A stretch of 64,000 nucleotides of DNA, taken from assembly GCF_003885045.1 (NCBI RefSeq), contig NZ_RHJS01000002.1, forward strand, positions 3,402,501-3,466,500. Direction: 5' to 3'. Of this stretch, positions 34,479 through 43,995 are shown piece after piece. The translations under genes were made by a program, and so were the position numbers. This stretch comes from Schaedlerella arabinosiphila (GTDB lineage Bacteria > Bacillota > Clostridia > Lachnospirales > Lachnospiraceae). How positions within the stretch are numbered: the first letter of the stretch is position 1; every line of letters starts with the position of its first letter. The notes beneath the pieces were generated by a model that was given only the letters and a program-made list of their open reading frames with translations, was not told the DNA's origin and made no database searches.

Positions 34479-34676
34479 TCTCTTAATCCTCGTTCTTTAT
34501 GCCCAATTCAAATACCCCGCGGCACGCGCTGACAGAACATCAAAATTTCAGCGCAGCAGGCTGCGGGGTATTTGGTCTGCATTCCGCTGCGTTTGCTGCT
34601 TTGCGGGTATACACAGAAATAGCCATGAGATCATCTGCCTGAATCCCGCTGCAGATTGTCTCACGGCTGTTCTTTC

Positions 34677-34856
34677 CTACACTAAAATATTAATATTGTC
34701 TCCCAGTCCAGGCGTAACCGCGGCAGCATCCATCATCTGCATCATAGCCTCGCTTGTGGCCTCCGCCGTATCAAGAACCTTGGACATCATGGCAAAGCTT
34801 ATATTCGTACTCAGCCTTTCCATCGACATCATCGTTGACAATGCAGGAATATCCAT
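34677..34856 (-). CDS. YjfB-family putative motility protein
   Basis: 59 aa, MDIPALSTMM start and a MMQMMDAAA...P...G..INILV end, matching the small YjfB family. The ATG at 34856 follows GAGAGGAGAGGTGCCCT; the frame open to 34904 is not needed. Family function is unclear despite the motility name. Confidence 0.75.
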   Translation of the reverse strand: MDIPALSTMMSMERLSTNISFAMMSKVLDTAEATSEAMMQMMDAAAVTPGLGDNINILV

Positions 34857-34974
34857 AGGGCACCTCTCCTCTCTTATGATTGTATAACACACGGTTATAG
34901 ACATATATCGGCTGTTTTCCCCTGATTCTTAACATAACACGCACAGTTGCTGCATCTATACATTCTCCCCCGCA

Positions 34975-35889
34975 TCATACCGCCCCGCACCCCGGATACA
35001 GTTCCCGTACCACCTTCACCAGGTTTTCTGCCTGTCTGGAGAGGGCGTAGCTGTTATTGTATACCAGATACAATTTTCTTGTACTCCTGTTCTTTCCCAT
35101 TGAAAATGCCAGCACACTTCCCGCCGCAATCTCCTCCCGGACCGCCAGGCTGGAAATGATGGTGATGCCGATACCGTTTTTCACAGAGCGCTTGATCGTC
35201 TCTGTGCTCTCCACGCTGGCGGCTATGGAAAGCCCTCCCACATCAATGCCTGAGAGCTTGAGCTGCTTCTCCGCCTCTTTTCTGGTGCCGGAGCCTTCCT
35301 CGCGCATGAGCAGCGGTTCCCGGCATATCCACTCCAGCCCCTTCTCCTGTTCTAAGATGGCGCGGTATCGGTCCGTATTGGGCATGATCACCACCAGCTC
35401 ATCCTCATAGAAGGGAAGATACCTGCAGGACTTATTTTCTATAAGTGTTCCTGTAAAACCCACATCCACCACGTGGTTTGCCACATCCTCGATCACCCTG
35501 GCGCTGTCCGATTCCCGGAGTTCCAACTGCCCGGAGGGGTATTTTTCCTTATATCCGGCCAGAATGTCCGGCAGAAGATAGCGGGACGGAACCGTGGACG
35601 CCGCAACCACCAGCCGGGGTTTTGCCTTCCCCGAATCGGACGCAAACAGTTCCGTGATCCGATTCTGCAGGATCAGCATTTCCCGGGCATACTGGTACAG
35701 CTTCATCCCCTGCTCGGTCACATCAATCTCTTTGGTATTCCTGACAAACAGCTTCGCATTGAGTTCTTTTTCCAGTGAGGAAATGTATACGCTGACGGTA
35801 GGCTGCGTCAGATACAGCGCCTCCGCCGCCCTGGAAAAACTCTTATGGTCAGCCACCGCTACAAATACTTCCAGTTGTTTTAGTTTCAT
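34975..35889 (-). CDS. LysR-family regulator linked to selenium metabolism
   Basis: 304 aa. The N-terminal winged HTH ([38 protein letters not shown]) is followed by a two-lobed periplasmic-binding-like effector domain (~90-300). It overlaps selD by 4 bp (ATGA), so it is the last gene of the Mo/Se operon. LysR genes beside selD are a known pattern in Clostridia. The effector is unknown; a selenium or sulfur compound is likely. Confidence 0.85.
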   Translation of the reverse strand: MKLKQLEVFVAVADHKSFSRAAEALYLTQPTVSVYISSLEKELNAKLFVRNTKEIDVTEQGMKLYQYAREMLILQNRITELFASDSGKAKPRLVVAASTVPSRYLLPDILAGYKEKYPSGQLELRESDSARVIEDVANHVVDVGFTGTLIENKSCRYLPFYEDELVVIMPNTDRYRAILEQEKGLEWICREPLLMREEGSGTRKEAEKQLKLSGIDVGGLSIAASVESTETIKRSVKNGIGITIISSLAVREEIAAGSVLAFSMGKNRSTRKLYLVYNNSYALSRQAENLVKVVRELYPGCGAV

Positions 35890-36911
35890 ATCACATAAAT
35901 CTCAGTCTCTTCTTTTTCGATGATCTCCCCGGTGATCCCTGCCGGAAGCCCTTCCTCCCGAAGCTTCTTTTGCAGTTCTTCTGCCTGCCCCGCCGGAACC
36001 GCGATCAGCAGCCCGCCGGAGGTCTGGGGATCAAAGAAGACTTCCTCCATGGCGAAGGAGATCCCTTCAAACCGGACATGGTCTTTCAGATGATTCCGGT
36101 TCTTCTGGGCCGCGGCAGTGAGATAAAATTCTTCCGCATAGTGCAGCGCTTCGGACATCACCGGAACCTCTCCGGCACGGATTCGGCAGGAATGCCTGCC
36201 GTCCATCATCTCGTGGAGGTGTCCGAGAAAACCAAAGCCGGTCACGTCCGTGCAGGCATGGATCTCGTATTCCCTGCAGATCTCCGATGCCCGCCTGTTC
36301 AGCGTCGTCATGGATCGGACCGCTTCATCCATGGCTTCTCTGGATGCCTCCTGAATCCGGTTGGCCGTACAGATGATCCCCACGCCCAGCTTTTTCGTCA
36401 GGATCAGAACGTCTCCCGGCTGCCCCTGGTTGTTGGGGTATATCTTTTTCGGATGAACCACCCCGGTCACAGACAGGCCGTATTTTACGCTGTCGTCCGC
36501 AATGGAATGCCCTCCTGCCAGGCTTCCGCCTGCCTCTGTGACCTTCTCGGAACCGCCCCGCATGATCTCACCCAGGATATTCAGATCCATGTCCTCCGGA
36601 AAGCAGACGATGTTCAGCGCGGTTCGGACATCCCCGCCCATGGCGTACACGTCGCTGAGCGCATTCGTCGCCGCGATCTGCCCGAACAGATAAGGATCTT
36701 CCACCATAGGAGGGAAAAAATCCAGCGTCTGTACAATGGCTGTATCCTCCGAGATCCGGTAGACGGCCGCGTCGTCCCGGCTGTCATATCCGATGAGCAG
36801 GTTTTCATCCCGAATGCCTTTGGGGAGGCGTTCCAGTACATGGCTCAGCACCCCGGCCCCAAGCTTGGCGGTACATCCGCCGCCCTTACAAAATACGATC
36901 TGATCACTCAT
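35886..36911 (-). CDS. selD: Selenide, water dikinase
   Basis: 341 aa. It makes selenophosphate from selenide and ATP. The N-terminal active site reads [13 protein letters not shown]: Cys, not Sec, at the catalytic position, followed by the conserved Lys. [13 protein letters not shown] and the [17 protein letters not shown]-binding segment are present, as is GGHSIADD. The frame is open to 37070, but ATG 36911 gives the family N-terminus. No selA, selB or tRNA-Sec gene is in the window. With yqeB and the Se-type hydroxylase nearby it fits supply of selenium to molybdenum hydroxylases. Confidence 0.95.
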   Translation of the reverse strand: MSDQIVFCKGGGCTAKLGAGVLSHVLERLPKGIRDENLLIGYDSRDDAAVYRISEDTAIVQTLDFFPPMVEDPYLFGQIAATNALSDVYAMGGDVRTALNIVCFPEDMDLNILGEIMRGGSEKVTEAGGSLAGGHSIADDSVKYGLSVTGVVHPKKIYPNNQGQPGDVLILTKKLGVGIICTANRIQEASREAMDEAVRSMTTLNRRASEICREYEIHACTDVTGFGFLGHLHEMMDGRHSCRIRAGEVPVMSEALHYAEEFYLTAAAQKNRNHLKDHVRFEGISFAMEEVFFDPQTSGGLLIAVPAGQAEELQKKLREEGLPAGITGEIIEKEETEIYVI

Positions 36912-36967
36912 TGCGTTCCCTTCCTTTCTCCGTACCGCATCCGATACAGGCTGAACCAGCCCTCTTC

Positions 36968-38023
36968 TCAGCCTGTCAAAAACAAAAGCCGGCGTTCCGG
37001 AAGCTCCAAATAATCCGGCAGCCCTTTTTCGCGCAGCAATTCCCACTTGTCCTTCTGCAAAAACCAGCACAGGTTTTCCCGGGCGTGTTCATTTTCCGGC
37101 AGGATATAAAAATTTTTCTCAAAGGGCAGCTCCGCGCTGCCGGCCAGCCGAAACCGGATGCAGTTCTCTTTTTTCTCTCCCCATACAGGGACAAATTCAT
37201 GGGCCCGGAAGCCCACATATGCAATGTTCCCGGGAATCTCTCTTTTGCACTGCAGCCCGATCCCCCAGTCCAGCGCTTCCATCCGGTGCACTCCCGTCCT
37301 CTGCACCCGGGAAAAATTCTTGCACCCGGTGAGCCGGGCCGCTTCCAGATATCCGGGATCGGCAAACAGTTCCCTGGTTTTTCCTCCGGTGATCACCCTT
37401 CCCCGGTCCATGACCAGCAGTTCCTCACTGAACCGGTAGATCTCATCCCGGTCATGGGATACGAGGAGCACGGTTCCTGCGTATGCCTCCAGCATTTCGT
37501 ACAATTCCTGCTGCAGCCGGTCTTTCAGAAACTGATCTAGAGCGGAAAAGGGTTCGTCCAGCAGGATCACTTCCGGCTCATAGGCCATGATCCTGGCCAG
37601 CGCCACCCTCTGCTGCTGCCCCCCGGACAGTTCCCCGGGGAGACGCTCTTCCAGCCCTTCCAACTGAAATGTATGCAGCATCTCCCGAACCCGTTCCTCT
37701 TTCTGCCGTCTGCTGCCTTTGAGCCCCGCACCGACATTTTTTGCAACCGTCATTGTGGGAAAGAGGGCGTAATTCTGAAACAGATAACCGATATTGCGTT
37801 TCTGGGGCTTCACGCAGGTTCTGTCCGCAGAACGGTACATCACCCTCGGGCCAAGCAGGATTTCCCCCTGGTCGGGCGTCTCGATCCCGGCAATGCATTT
37901 CAGCGTCATGCTTTTTCCGCAGCCTGACGCCCCCAGAATCCCGATCCTGGACGCACTGCTTTCAAACCGGACATCCAGCGAAAAGTCGGGAAACCGTTTC
38001 TTCACATTGACACTCAGACTCAT
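36968..38023 (-). CDS. modC: Molybdate ABC transporter, ATP-binding protein
   Basis: 351 aa. Walker A GASGCGKS (~residue 35), Q-loop [11 protein letters not shown], signature LSGGQQQR, Walker [13 protein letters not shown] and H-loop VSHD. A C-terminal ~110-residue extension probably forms a TOBE-like domain. It powers molybdate or tungstate import with ModB and ModA, whose genes precede it. modB ends 3 nt before this start; selD follows 56 nt later. Confidence 0.93.
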   Translation of the reverse strand: MSLSVNVKKRFPDFSLDVRFESSASRIGILGASGCGKSMTLKCIAGIETPDQGEILLGPRVMYRSADRTCVKPQKRNIGYLFQNYALFPTMTVAKNVGAGLKGSRRQKEERVREMLHTFQLEGLEERLPGELSGGQQQRVALARIMAYEPEVILLDEPFSALDQFLKDRLQQELYEMLEAYAGTVLLVSHDRDEIYRFSEELLVMDRGRVITGGKTRELFADPGYLEAARLTGCKNFSRVQRTGVHRMEALDWGIGLQCKREIPGNIAYVGFRAHEFVPVWGEKKENCIRFRLAGSAELPFEKNFYILPENEHARENLCWFLQKDKWELLREKGLPDYLELPERRLLFLTG

Positions 38024-38026
38024 CCT

Positions 38027-38731
38027 TTACCACCTTTTCACCGTTTTCATCCGTTTTCCTGAGATCAGGTTCATCAGGATGATGATCGCCAGGGCGATCA
38101 CGATCACCACCCCGACCCAGATTCCGGCCGTCAGATAGTCCCCGTCCTGGATCACCATGGCGATCTTCTGGGAAATGGTTCCCGTCTTGCCCGGAATATT
38201 TCCGGCCAGCATGGAGGTGGCCCCGTATTCTCCCAGCGCCCTGGCAAAGGTCAGCACCGTGCCCGACGCGATCCCCGGCCCTGCGGAGGGAACCACCACC
38301 CGCCAGAAAATCTCTGTTTCCGACATGCCGAGGGTCCGCCCTGCATAGACCAGGTTGACGTCGATCTGCTCAAAAGCAGCCCGGGCATTCCGGTACATCA
38401 GGGGAAACGCAATGACCGTCGCCGCGATGACGCACCCGAGCCAGGTCTGCACCACCTTGAAGTCAAATTGTTCGTACAGGAAGCTGCCTAACGGACGCCG
38501 CCTGCTGAACAAAAGCAATAGGAAAAACCCTGCCGCCGTGGGAGGCAGCACCATGGGCAGGGTGAGTATCCCGTCCAGGACGGCCTTTTTGCCGCCAGAT
38601 GCCCTGACTGCCTTCCTTGCCGCGAAAATCCCCAGGAAAAACGAGACAAACGTAGCGGCAGCCCCGGTCTTCAGAGATATAAACAGAGGACTCCAGTCCA
38701 GTTCCTTGAATAGTTCCATTACCGTTTCCAT
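38027..38731 (-). CDS. modB: Molybdate ABC transporter, permease
   Basis: 234 aa with five or six membrane helices and the permease EAA-type loop (ARALGEYGATSMLAGN). The frame extends to 38875, but that part overlaps modA and is not ModB-like. Starts at 38731 and 38740 are both possible; the latter overlaps the modA stop by 8 nt. Neither has a clear ribosome site, so coupling to modA translation is likely. Confidence 0.9.
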   Translation of the reverse strand: METVMELFKELDWSPLFISLKTGAAATFVSFFLGIFAARKAVRASGGKKAVLDGILTLPMVLPPTAAGFFLLLLFSRRRPLGSFLYEQFDFKVVQTWLGCVIAATVIAFPLMYRNARAAFEQIDVNLVYAGRTLGMSETEIFWRVVVPSAGPGIASGTVLTFARALGEYGATSMLAGNIPGKTGTISQKIAMVIQDGDYLTAGIWVGVVIVIALAIIILMNLISGKRMKTVKRW

Positions 38732-38732
38732 A

Positions 38733-39659
38733 TCAAACATCCGTATCAAAATAATATGCTTCAAACACGGCCTTGGCTTCGTCCGACAAAATGAACTCCA
38801 CAAATTCGGCGGCCGCGGCCGTCTGCGCTTCATCCGCCTCCTCGTTGACCACCTGTGCAATGGGATAGATGACATTTCCGGTCAGGTCATAGCCGACTGT
38901 CTCCAGGATGTCCAGTTCTTCCTCATATCCGTATGTGTCGGAGTAATACGTGGTTCCTACCTCGCAGGAGCCTTCGGTCACCGCCGTGAGCACCTTGCTC
39001 ACATTGTCCTGCTCGCTGATCTCCACGCCGCCCAGGGCTTCGGACACCGTCCGGGTGCTGATCCTGGCCGCATCCTCCGTCTCTTCCAGCTTTCCCAGGT
39101 TCACCAGCGCCTGCCTGGTATATCTTCCCACGGGAACGCTTCCGCCTGCCAGTGCAATGCTCCCGGCCTCCTCCAGATTGCCGAGCCCCGTCACCGCCGT
39201 TTTGCTGTCCTTTAAGGCGACTACCACCACCTGGTTGTTGACCACGTCCGCCCTGGTTCCTTCTACCGCAAGTCCGTCCTTCTCCAACTGATCCATCTGC
39301 TTCTGGGCCGCGGAAAAAAAGACGTCGCAGGCATATCCCTCCTGGATCTGCGTCAGGAGCGTACCGGAGCTGTCCGCATTATAGGTGATCTTTACCTCCG
39401 GATGGGCCTGGCTGTATTGTTCTGCCAGCTCTGTCATAACGTTGTTCAGACTGGCCGCTATAAATACCTGGATCTCCGTCTCAGGATCGTTCTTCCCGGT
39501 GTCCTTTTCTGTCTCAGGATCGGTTTTCCCGATATTCTGATCGGTTCCCTGCGCTTCCGGCTTTTTTTCCGTCCCTTTGGATACATCCGCGGCACATCCC
39601 GTCAGCAGGCTTCCCGTCAGCACTGCCGCAAGGAGGCCGCAAACCGTTCTTTTCCACAT
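38733..39659 (-). CDS. modA: Molybdate-binding lipoprotein
   Basis: 308 aa. Signal peptide with lipobox LLTGC; then a low-complexity linker (repeat of DPETEKDTGKN type, residues ~35-62); then a binding-protein fold with AASLNNVMTEL, YNADSSGTLLTQIQEG and DVFFSAAQKQM. It binds molybdate (or tungstate) outside the membrane. Encoded ahead of modB and modC. Start ATG has GGAAAGAAAAC before it. Confidence 0.92.
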   Translation of the reverse strand: MWKRTVCGLLAAVLTGSLLTGCAADVSKGTEKKPEAQGTDQNIGKTDPETEKDTGKNDPETEIQVFIAASLNNVMTELAEQYSQAHPEVKITYNADSSGTLLTQIQEGYACDVFFSAAQKQMDQLEKDGLAVEGTRADVVNNQVVVVALKDSKTAVTGLGNLEEAGSIALAGGSVPVGRYTRQALVNLGKLEETEDAARISTRTVSEALGGVEISEQDNVSKVLTAVTEGSCEVGTTYYSDTYGYEEELDILETVGYDLTGNVIYPIAQVVNEEADEAQTAAAAEFVEFILSDEAKAVFEAYYFDTDV

Positions 39660-39765
39660 GTTTTCTTTCCTTCCTCATTTGCAGCCAGCTTGCAAAGCTA
39701 ATGGATTGCCTGCTCCGGCCGCATTCATGCCTTGACACCGTACTCCGCCCCGTCTCCGGCCGCAT

Positions 39766-40701
39766 TCATACCCTGCCGCCGCACTCCGCTTCCTCCCCGG
39801 TCAGAATCCCGATCCCGTGTTCCAGGTGGGGCAGGATATATTCCAGGCTTTCCTTCACCGCCTTTTTGCTTCCCGGCAGGTTGACGATGAGCGTCTTGCC
39901 GCGGATCACCGACGCGCCTCTTCCCAGCATGGCCCTTCCGGTGATGGACAGGGAGTGCATACGGATGGCCTCCGCGATCCCCGGCGCATTTCGCTCGGCC
40001 ACTGCCATGGTGGCTTCCGGCGTACGGTCCCGCTGAGAGAATCCGGTTCCCCCTGTGGTCAGAACCAGGTTGACCTGCCTGCCGTCCGAAAGACGGATCA
40101 GCTCCTGTTCGATCTTCTTCTGCTCGTCCGGCAGCAAAAGCCGCTCCACCACACGGTAGCCTGCCTCCTCCAGCATCCCGCAGATACAGGGGCCGCTGGT
40201 GTCCTCCCGTTCCCCTCTTGCGCCTTTGTCGCTGAGCGTCACCACCGCAGCGGTATAGCGGGTATCCGCCTTCTCAATGATCTGCATCTCGTCTCCCACG
40301 GAAATGGTGCCCCCATGAATCACCTGTGCGAACACGCCCTGGGTGGGCATGATGCATTCCCCCATCTTCTGATAGATCCGGCAGTGGGTGTGGCATTCCT
40401 TTCCGATCTGCGTCATTTCCAGCACCACGTCATTGCACCGGAACGTGGTTCCGGCCGGAAGGGATCTGAAATCAAAACCCTCTACCACCAGATTTTCCCC
40501 GAAGGCGCCGTAAACCACATCTGCCCCTTTCCTGTTAAATGCTTCGATCCGCTCTGCCGACAAGAGGCTGACCTGCCTGTGCCAGTTCCCGCCGTGGGCG
40601 TCCCCTCGGATTCCGAAGCCCTCCGCAAATTCCGCAGAGCCCACATTTTTCTTTTCGATCCCCCTGCGTTCACTGATGCAGACTGCCTTTACCACTCCCA
40701 T
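39766..40701 (-). CDS. MOSC domain / MogA-MoaB fusion protein
   Basis: 311 aa. Residues 1-~145 are a MOSC domain (GIRGDAHGGNWHRQVSLLS; GECIMPTQGVFAQVI; the conserved Cys is in IGKECHTHCRIY). Residues ~150-305 are a MoaB/MogA molybdopterin-adenylation domain (VVTLSDKGARGEREDTSGP; LTTGGTGFSQRDRTPEA; NLPGSKKAVKESLEYI). The fusion joins Moco adenylation with a sulfur-carrier-type domain. ATG 40701 follows GGAGGTTAAGC, directly after the moaA stop. Confidence 0.9.
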   Translation of the reverse strand: MGVVKAVCISERRGIEKKNVGSAEFAEGFGIRGDAHGGNWHRQVSLLSAERIEAFNRKGADVVYGAFGENLVVEGFDFRSLPAGTTFRCNDVVLEMTQIGKECHTHCRIYQKMGECIMPTQGVFAQVIHGGTISVGDEMQIIEKADTRYTAAVVTLSDKGARGEREDTSGPCICGMLEEAGYRVVERLLLPDEQKKIEQELIRLSDGRQVNLVLTTGGTGFSQRDRTPEATMAVAERNAPGIAEAIRMHSLSITGRAMLGRGASVIRGKTLIVNLPGSKKAVKESLEYILPHLEHGIGILTGEEAECGGRV

Positions 40702-40703
40702 GC

Positions 40704-41747
40704 TTAACCTCCGATCTGAGCCATATTGTGTGTTTCCTGCAGGATTCCCTTTACCCGCTCCTCGGGTGAATTTCCGTTTCCAAAGATCCCGGGCACGCCG
40801 TTCTCCGCCGTGGGCCATGCCCTGCTTGGAAAATCATGGCATTTCGGTTTCATGTAGATGCAGTCCTGCAGAAGCTGCTGCAGCTCCCTGTCATCAATCC
40901 CGTTTCTCATCTCCTGCTTCAGATTGATATGCCCTTCATAATTCAGGCACAGCTTCAAGGTGCCGTCCGCTTTCACCCGGATTCGGTTGCAGGAGCGGCA
41001 GAACTTCCGGCTCAGCGCACTGATGAACCCGATCTTCCCGCGAAATTCAGGCAGCTGGTAATAGACTGCCGGGCCGTTTCCCACAGACTCCTTCACCAGT
41101 TCCATATAACCAAACTGCGCTTCCAGCAGTTTTTTGATCTCGTCCTGGGTCACCGCCGTATATCCTGACCCCAGCCCGATGGGCATCATTTCAATAAAAC
41201 GAACCGTGATCGGGTATTTCCATGCCAGCGCCGCCATGTCCACAAGCTCATCCTCATTGATCCCCACCATGGGTACGCAGTTTACCTTCACCGGGATTCC
41301 TGCCAGGATCGTCTGCCGGATGCCCTCCCAGACCTCAGAAAATTCTCCCCGCCGGGTCAGACGGTGGAATTTGTCTTTGTCCAGGGTATCCAGGCTGATG
41401 TTGATGCCGGACACTCCGGCCGCCGCCAGCTCCGGCAGAAACCTGCACAGCAGCGCTCCGTTGGTAGTCACTGTAACAGACTCAATTCCCGGAACCAGCC
41501 GGATATTGCGAATCAGCCCGCACACGCCTTTTCGCACCAGGGGTTCCCCTCCGGTGATCTTCACCTTTGTGATCCCCGCGCCGGCCGCCGCCTTGACGAG
41601 ACGGAGGATCTCGTCATAGGTCATGACCTCGCTGTGGGGCATGGGCTCCACCCCTTCCCGGGGCATGCAGTACTGGCACCGGTAATTGCACCGGTCTGTC
41701 ACGGATATTCTGATATAATCAACAACTCTCTGATATTGGTCTTTCAT
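40704..41747 (-). CDS. moaA: GTP 3',8-cyclase
   Basis: 347-aa radical SAM enzyme. N-terminal CNYRCQYC binds the SAM [4Fe-4S]; the second cluster uses KFCRSCNRIRV...LKLCL; the conserved C-terminal GG (QIGG) is present. It makes the first intermediate of molybdopterin from GTP. The ATG at 41747 follows AAGAGGCAAGCA; the frame is open to 41789. moaC and the moaD/E genes are not in the window. Confidence 0.95.
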   Translation of the reverse strand: MKDQYQRVVDYIRISVTDRCNYRCQYCMPREGVEPMPHSEVMTYDEILRLVKAAAGAGITKVKITGGEPLVRKGVCGLIRNIRLVPGIESVTVTTNGALLCRFLPELAAAGVSGINISLDTLDKDKFHRLTRRGEFSEVWEGIRQTILAGIPVKVNCVPMVGINEDELVDMAALAWKYPITVRFIEMMPIGLGSGYTAVTQDEIKKLLEAQFGYMELVKESVGNGPAVYYQLPEFRGKIGFISALSRKFCRSCNRIRVKADGTLKLCLNYEGHINLKQEMRNGIDDRELQQLLQDCIYMKPKCHDFPSRAWPTAENGVPGIFGNGNSPEERVKGILQETHNMAQIGG

Positions 41748-41825
41748 TGCTTGCCTCTTATTCTTCTGTTTTTTTCTTCGGGGCCGCACACATGCTTCTG
41801 ATTACGCAAAGGCCCCGGTCTGTTT

Positions 41826-42848
41826 TTACTTTCCAAATCCGCAGTTGGGAAACGTGCACACCGGGCAGGACAGGCACAGCCCGCCTTCTCCCAGCCGGTC
41901 CAGGTCCTGTTTCTCCAGCACTTCCCCGGCCATGATCCTGGGGAGTACCAGGTCAAAGACGGTCCGCCTTGCGTACATGACGCACCCCGGAAGCCCCATG
42001 ACCGGAATATGCCTGTCCCCGTAATAGGCCAGAAGGAACATGGCTCCCGGCAGCACCGGCGCGCCGTATGTCACGATCCTGGCTCCGGTATTGCGGATCG
42101 CAAGAGGGGTCCTGTCGTCCGGGTCCACGCTCATTCCTCCTGTGCAGAGGATCAGATCCGCCCCTGCATCCAACAGCTTCCGGATGGCCGCCGTGATCTG
42201 CTCGTGGTCGTCGCTGCAGACCTCATGGCCGATGACCTCCACATCATATTCCGACAGCTTTTCCCGGATCACCGGGGTAAAGGTATCCTCAATCCGCCCG
42301 TAAAACACCTCGTTTCCGGTGGTCACAATCCCCGCCTTTTTTTTCAGATACGGCATCAGCTCAAAGATCGGCTTCTCTCCCGCCGTCTCCTTTGCCCGCT
42401 CCATCTTCTCCTTCTCGATCACCAGCGGTATGATCCTGGTTCCTGCCAGCTTGTCCCCCGCCTTCACAGGAACATCCCCGTGCCGCGCCGCAATCATCAT
42501 CTCTCCCAGGGAGTTGACCGCTTTCAGCCTTTCGGAATCCACTTTAAACAGCCCGGCGCATTCCGCGCTCAGCTCAATCTTGCCTTCCTTCACCTCTGAC
42601 GGACGCATATGGTCATTTCTGCATATATCGCACAGAATCTGAGCAGCCTCGTTTTCATGAAGCATATTCTCGTGATTCTCCCAGATATAAATGTGGTCCT
42701 TCCCTACACTCAGGAGCACCGGGATATCCTCCTCGCGGATCACGTGTCCCTTGCGGAATACCGCGTCCTTCGTCACGCCCCGGATGATCTGGGTGATGTC
42801 GTGGCAGAGGATCTGCCCCACCGCCTCCTCCGTTTTCATCAGTTTCAT
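41826..42848 (-). CDS. MoeA/CinA-like molybdopterin-binding protein
   Basis: 340 aa. The N-terminal part (VGQILCHDITQIIRG...FRKGHVI) resembles MoeA domain starts; the central domain has GIVTTGNEV, DADLILCTGGMSVDPDD and GAPVLPGAMFLLAY, the MoCF-binding fold. The C-terminus ends in a Cys-rich tail (CLSCPVCTFPNCGFGK) with four cysteines, a possible metal site. It probably inserts molybdate into the adenylated cofactor. ATG 42848 follows GGAGGAATGGACG. Confidence 0.85.
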   Translation of the reverse strand: MKLMKTEEAVGQILCHDITQIIRGVTKDAVFRKGHVIREEDIPVLLSVGKDHIYIWENHENMLHENEAAQILCDICRNDHMRPSEVKEGKIELSAECAGLFKVDSERLKAVNSLGEMMIAARHGDVPVKAGDKLAGTRIIPLVIEKEKMERAKETAGEKPIFELMPYLKKKAGIVTTGNEVFYGRIEDTFTPVIREKLSEYDVEVIGHEVCSDDHEQITAAIRKLLDAGADLILCTGGMSVDPDDRTPLAIRNTGARIVTYGAPVLPGAMFLLAYYGDRHIPVMGLPGCVMYARRTVFDLVLPRIMAGEVLEKQDLDRLGEGGLCLSCPVCTFPNCGFGK

Positions 42849-42863
42849 CGTCCATTCCTCCAA

Positions 42864-43022
42864 TTTGTAACCAATTTGCGGAGCAAATTGATTGCCTGCT
42901 CATGCGCCATCGCAAAGCGATTTTCATGCGCATGATACCTTATTTGTAACCAATTTGCGAAGCAAATTGATTGCCTGCTCATGCGCCATCGCAAAGCGAT
43001 TTAATATGCGCATGATACCTTA
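42864..43022. repeat. Tandem copies of an ~80-bp palindromic repeat
   Basis: Copy 1 at 42864-42942 and copy 2 at 42943-43022 are ~95% alike. Each holds CAATTTGC-GRA-GCAAATTG, ATTGCCTGCTCATGCGCC, ATCGC-AAA-GCGAT and ATGCGCATGATACC. They lie between the MocA-ModE gene and the MoeA-like gene, inside the operon. A related hairpin is at 1307-1325. Confidence 0.8.
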
Positions 43023-43063
43023 TTATGTAGCCAATTATCTGTTGGACCATACCGATTATTTTT

Positions 43064-43993
43064 TCAAAATAATTCGCTGTCAAAAAAAATATTGTGATAG
43101 ATCTGATCTGCCGCTTTTTCCACCTGCTTCTCAAACTCCTCGAACAGTCCCAAAAGATCCCTTCCCCTGTCTGTCAGATAGGCTCCTCCGCCGTTCTTTC
43201 CGCCGGGCCTGCGTCCTACGATCTGGTACCCCAGCTCCTCCTCCGCCGCATGGATGATCTTCCATCCTTTGCTGTAGGAAATGCTGGTTCTCTCGCAGGC
43301 TTCCTTCACGGAACCCAGACTGTCGATCTGCTTGAGCAGTGTGACTGTCCCCGGCCCGAAAAAGGGCTTCCGGCCGGCCAGCCTTACCTTCACCGTGGGC
43401 CGCATCCGCTTTTTGTCACGGAGCCTGGCAAGCTGGGTGCAGTCCTGCTGTCCGTATGCGCCCGCAAGCACTCCTTCGTCAGAGACCTCCAACCGGATTG
43501 TCTCCCTCTCCAGCGCTTCCAGAGCGCCCTTCCAGCCCTGGTTCCCCTGGTACTCCAGTATAGCGGGAATCCGGGTGCTGTCGATGCAGACCGGATATCC
43601 CGGCTGACCCTGGCAGACCGGCAGCACAACACTGCCCGGTTCATCCAGCAGAAGCTTTACCGTATCCTCCATGAAAAAGGAAACATCCACCGGACAGAAC
43701 AGTACTTTGCCGCACCGTTCCCTGAGATAGCGAAGCCCCAGCCTGGCGGAATCCAGCATCTGCGGGGAACCGCCGTGTTCATTTCTGAGAAATGTGATCC
43801 CAAAGCGGCGGAGCGTCTTCTCCACCTGCTCTGCCCGATATCCGGTTACCATAACGATGTCCTTGATGCCTGCCCGCTGAAAGTTCACAGCCGTCCGTTC
43901 TGCCGCGGACAGGATGTCTGTCTCCGTAAGCCGGCTCAAATCCCCTGTCTCTGCAGGTCTGCCGGCGGCATCGATCACTGCGCCGACATGCAT
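43064..43993 (-). CDS. MocA-like nucleotidyltransferase fused to ModE-like HTH
   Basis: 309 aa. Residues 1-~190 resemble MocA/MobA-type cytidylyltransferases (GIKDIVMVTGYRAEQVE; VLFCPVDVSFF; LPVCQGQPGYPV), but the usual G-x-S-x-R-M-G...K nucleotide loop is replaced by AAGRPAETGDLSRL, so catalysis is doubtful. Residues ~205-305 are a ModE/LysR-type winged helix (GPGTVTLLKQIDSLGSVKEACERTSISYSKGWKII; GRRPGGKNGGGAYLT). No Mo-binding TOBE domain follows. Probable molybdenum-linked regulator or a bifunctional protein. It follows ridA by 2 nt. Confidence 0.85.
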   Translation of the reverse strand: MHVGAVIDAAGRPAETGDLSRLTETDILSAAERTAVNFQRAGIKDIVMVTGYRAEQVEKTLRRFGITFLRNEHGGSPQMLDSARLGLRYLRERCGKVLFCPVDVSFFMEDTVKLLLDEPGSVVLPVCQGQPGYPVCIDSTRIPAILEYQGNQGWKGALEALERETIRLEVSDEGVLAGAYGQQDCTQLARLRDKKRMRPTVKVRLAGRKPFFGPGTVTLLKQIDSLGSVKEACERTSISYSKGWKIIHAAEEELGYQIVGRRPGGKNGGGAYLTDRGRDLLGLFEEFEKQVEKAADQIYHNIFFDSELF

Positions 43994-43995
43994 AA

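Noticed and set aside
35886..36911. SelD as a selenoprotein
   Set aside because: The catalytic position is a Cys codon and there is no in-frame TGA.
42864..43022. Possible CRISPR array
   Set aside because: Only two adjacent ~80-bp copies with internal palindromes, no spacers and no cas genes.
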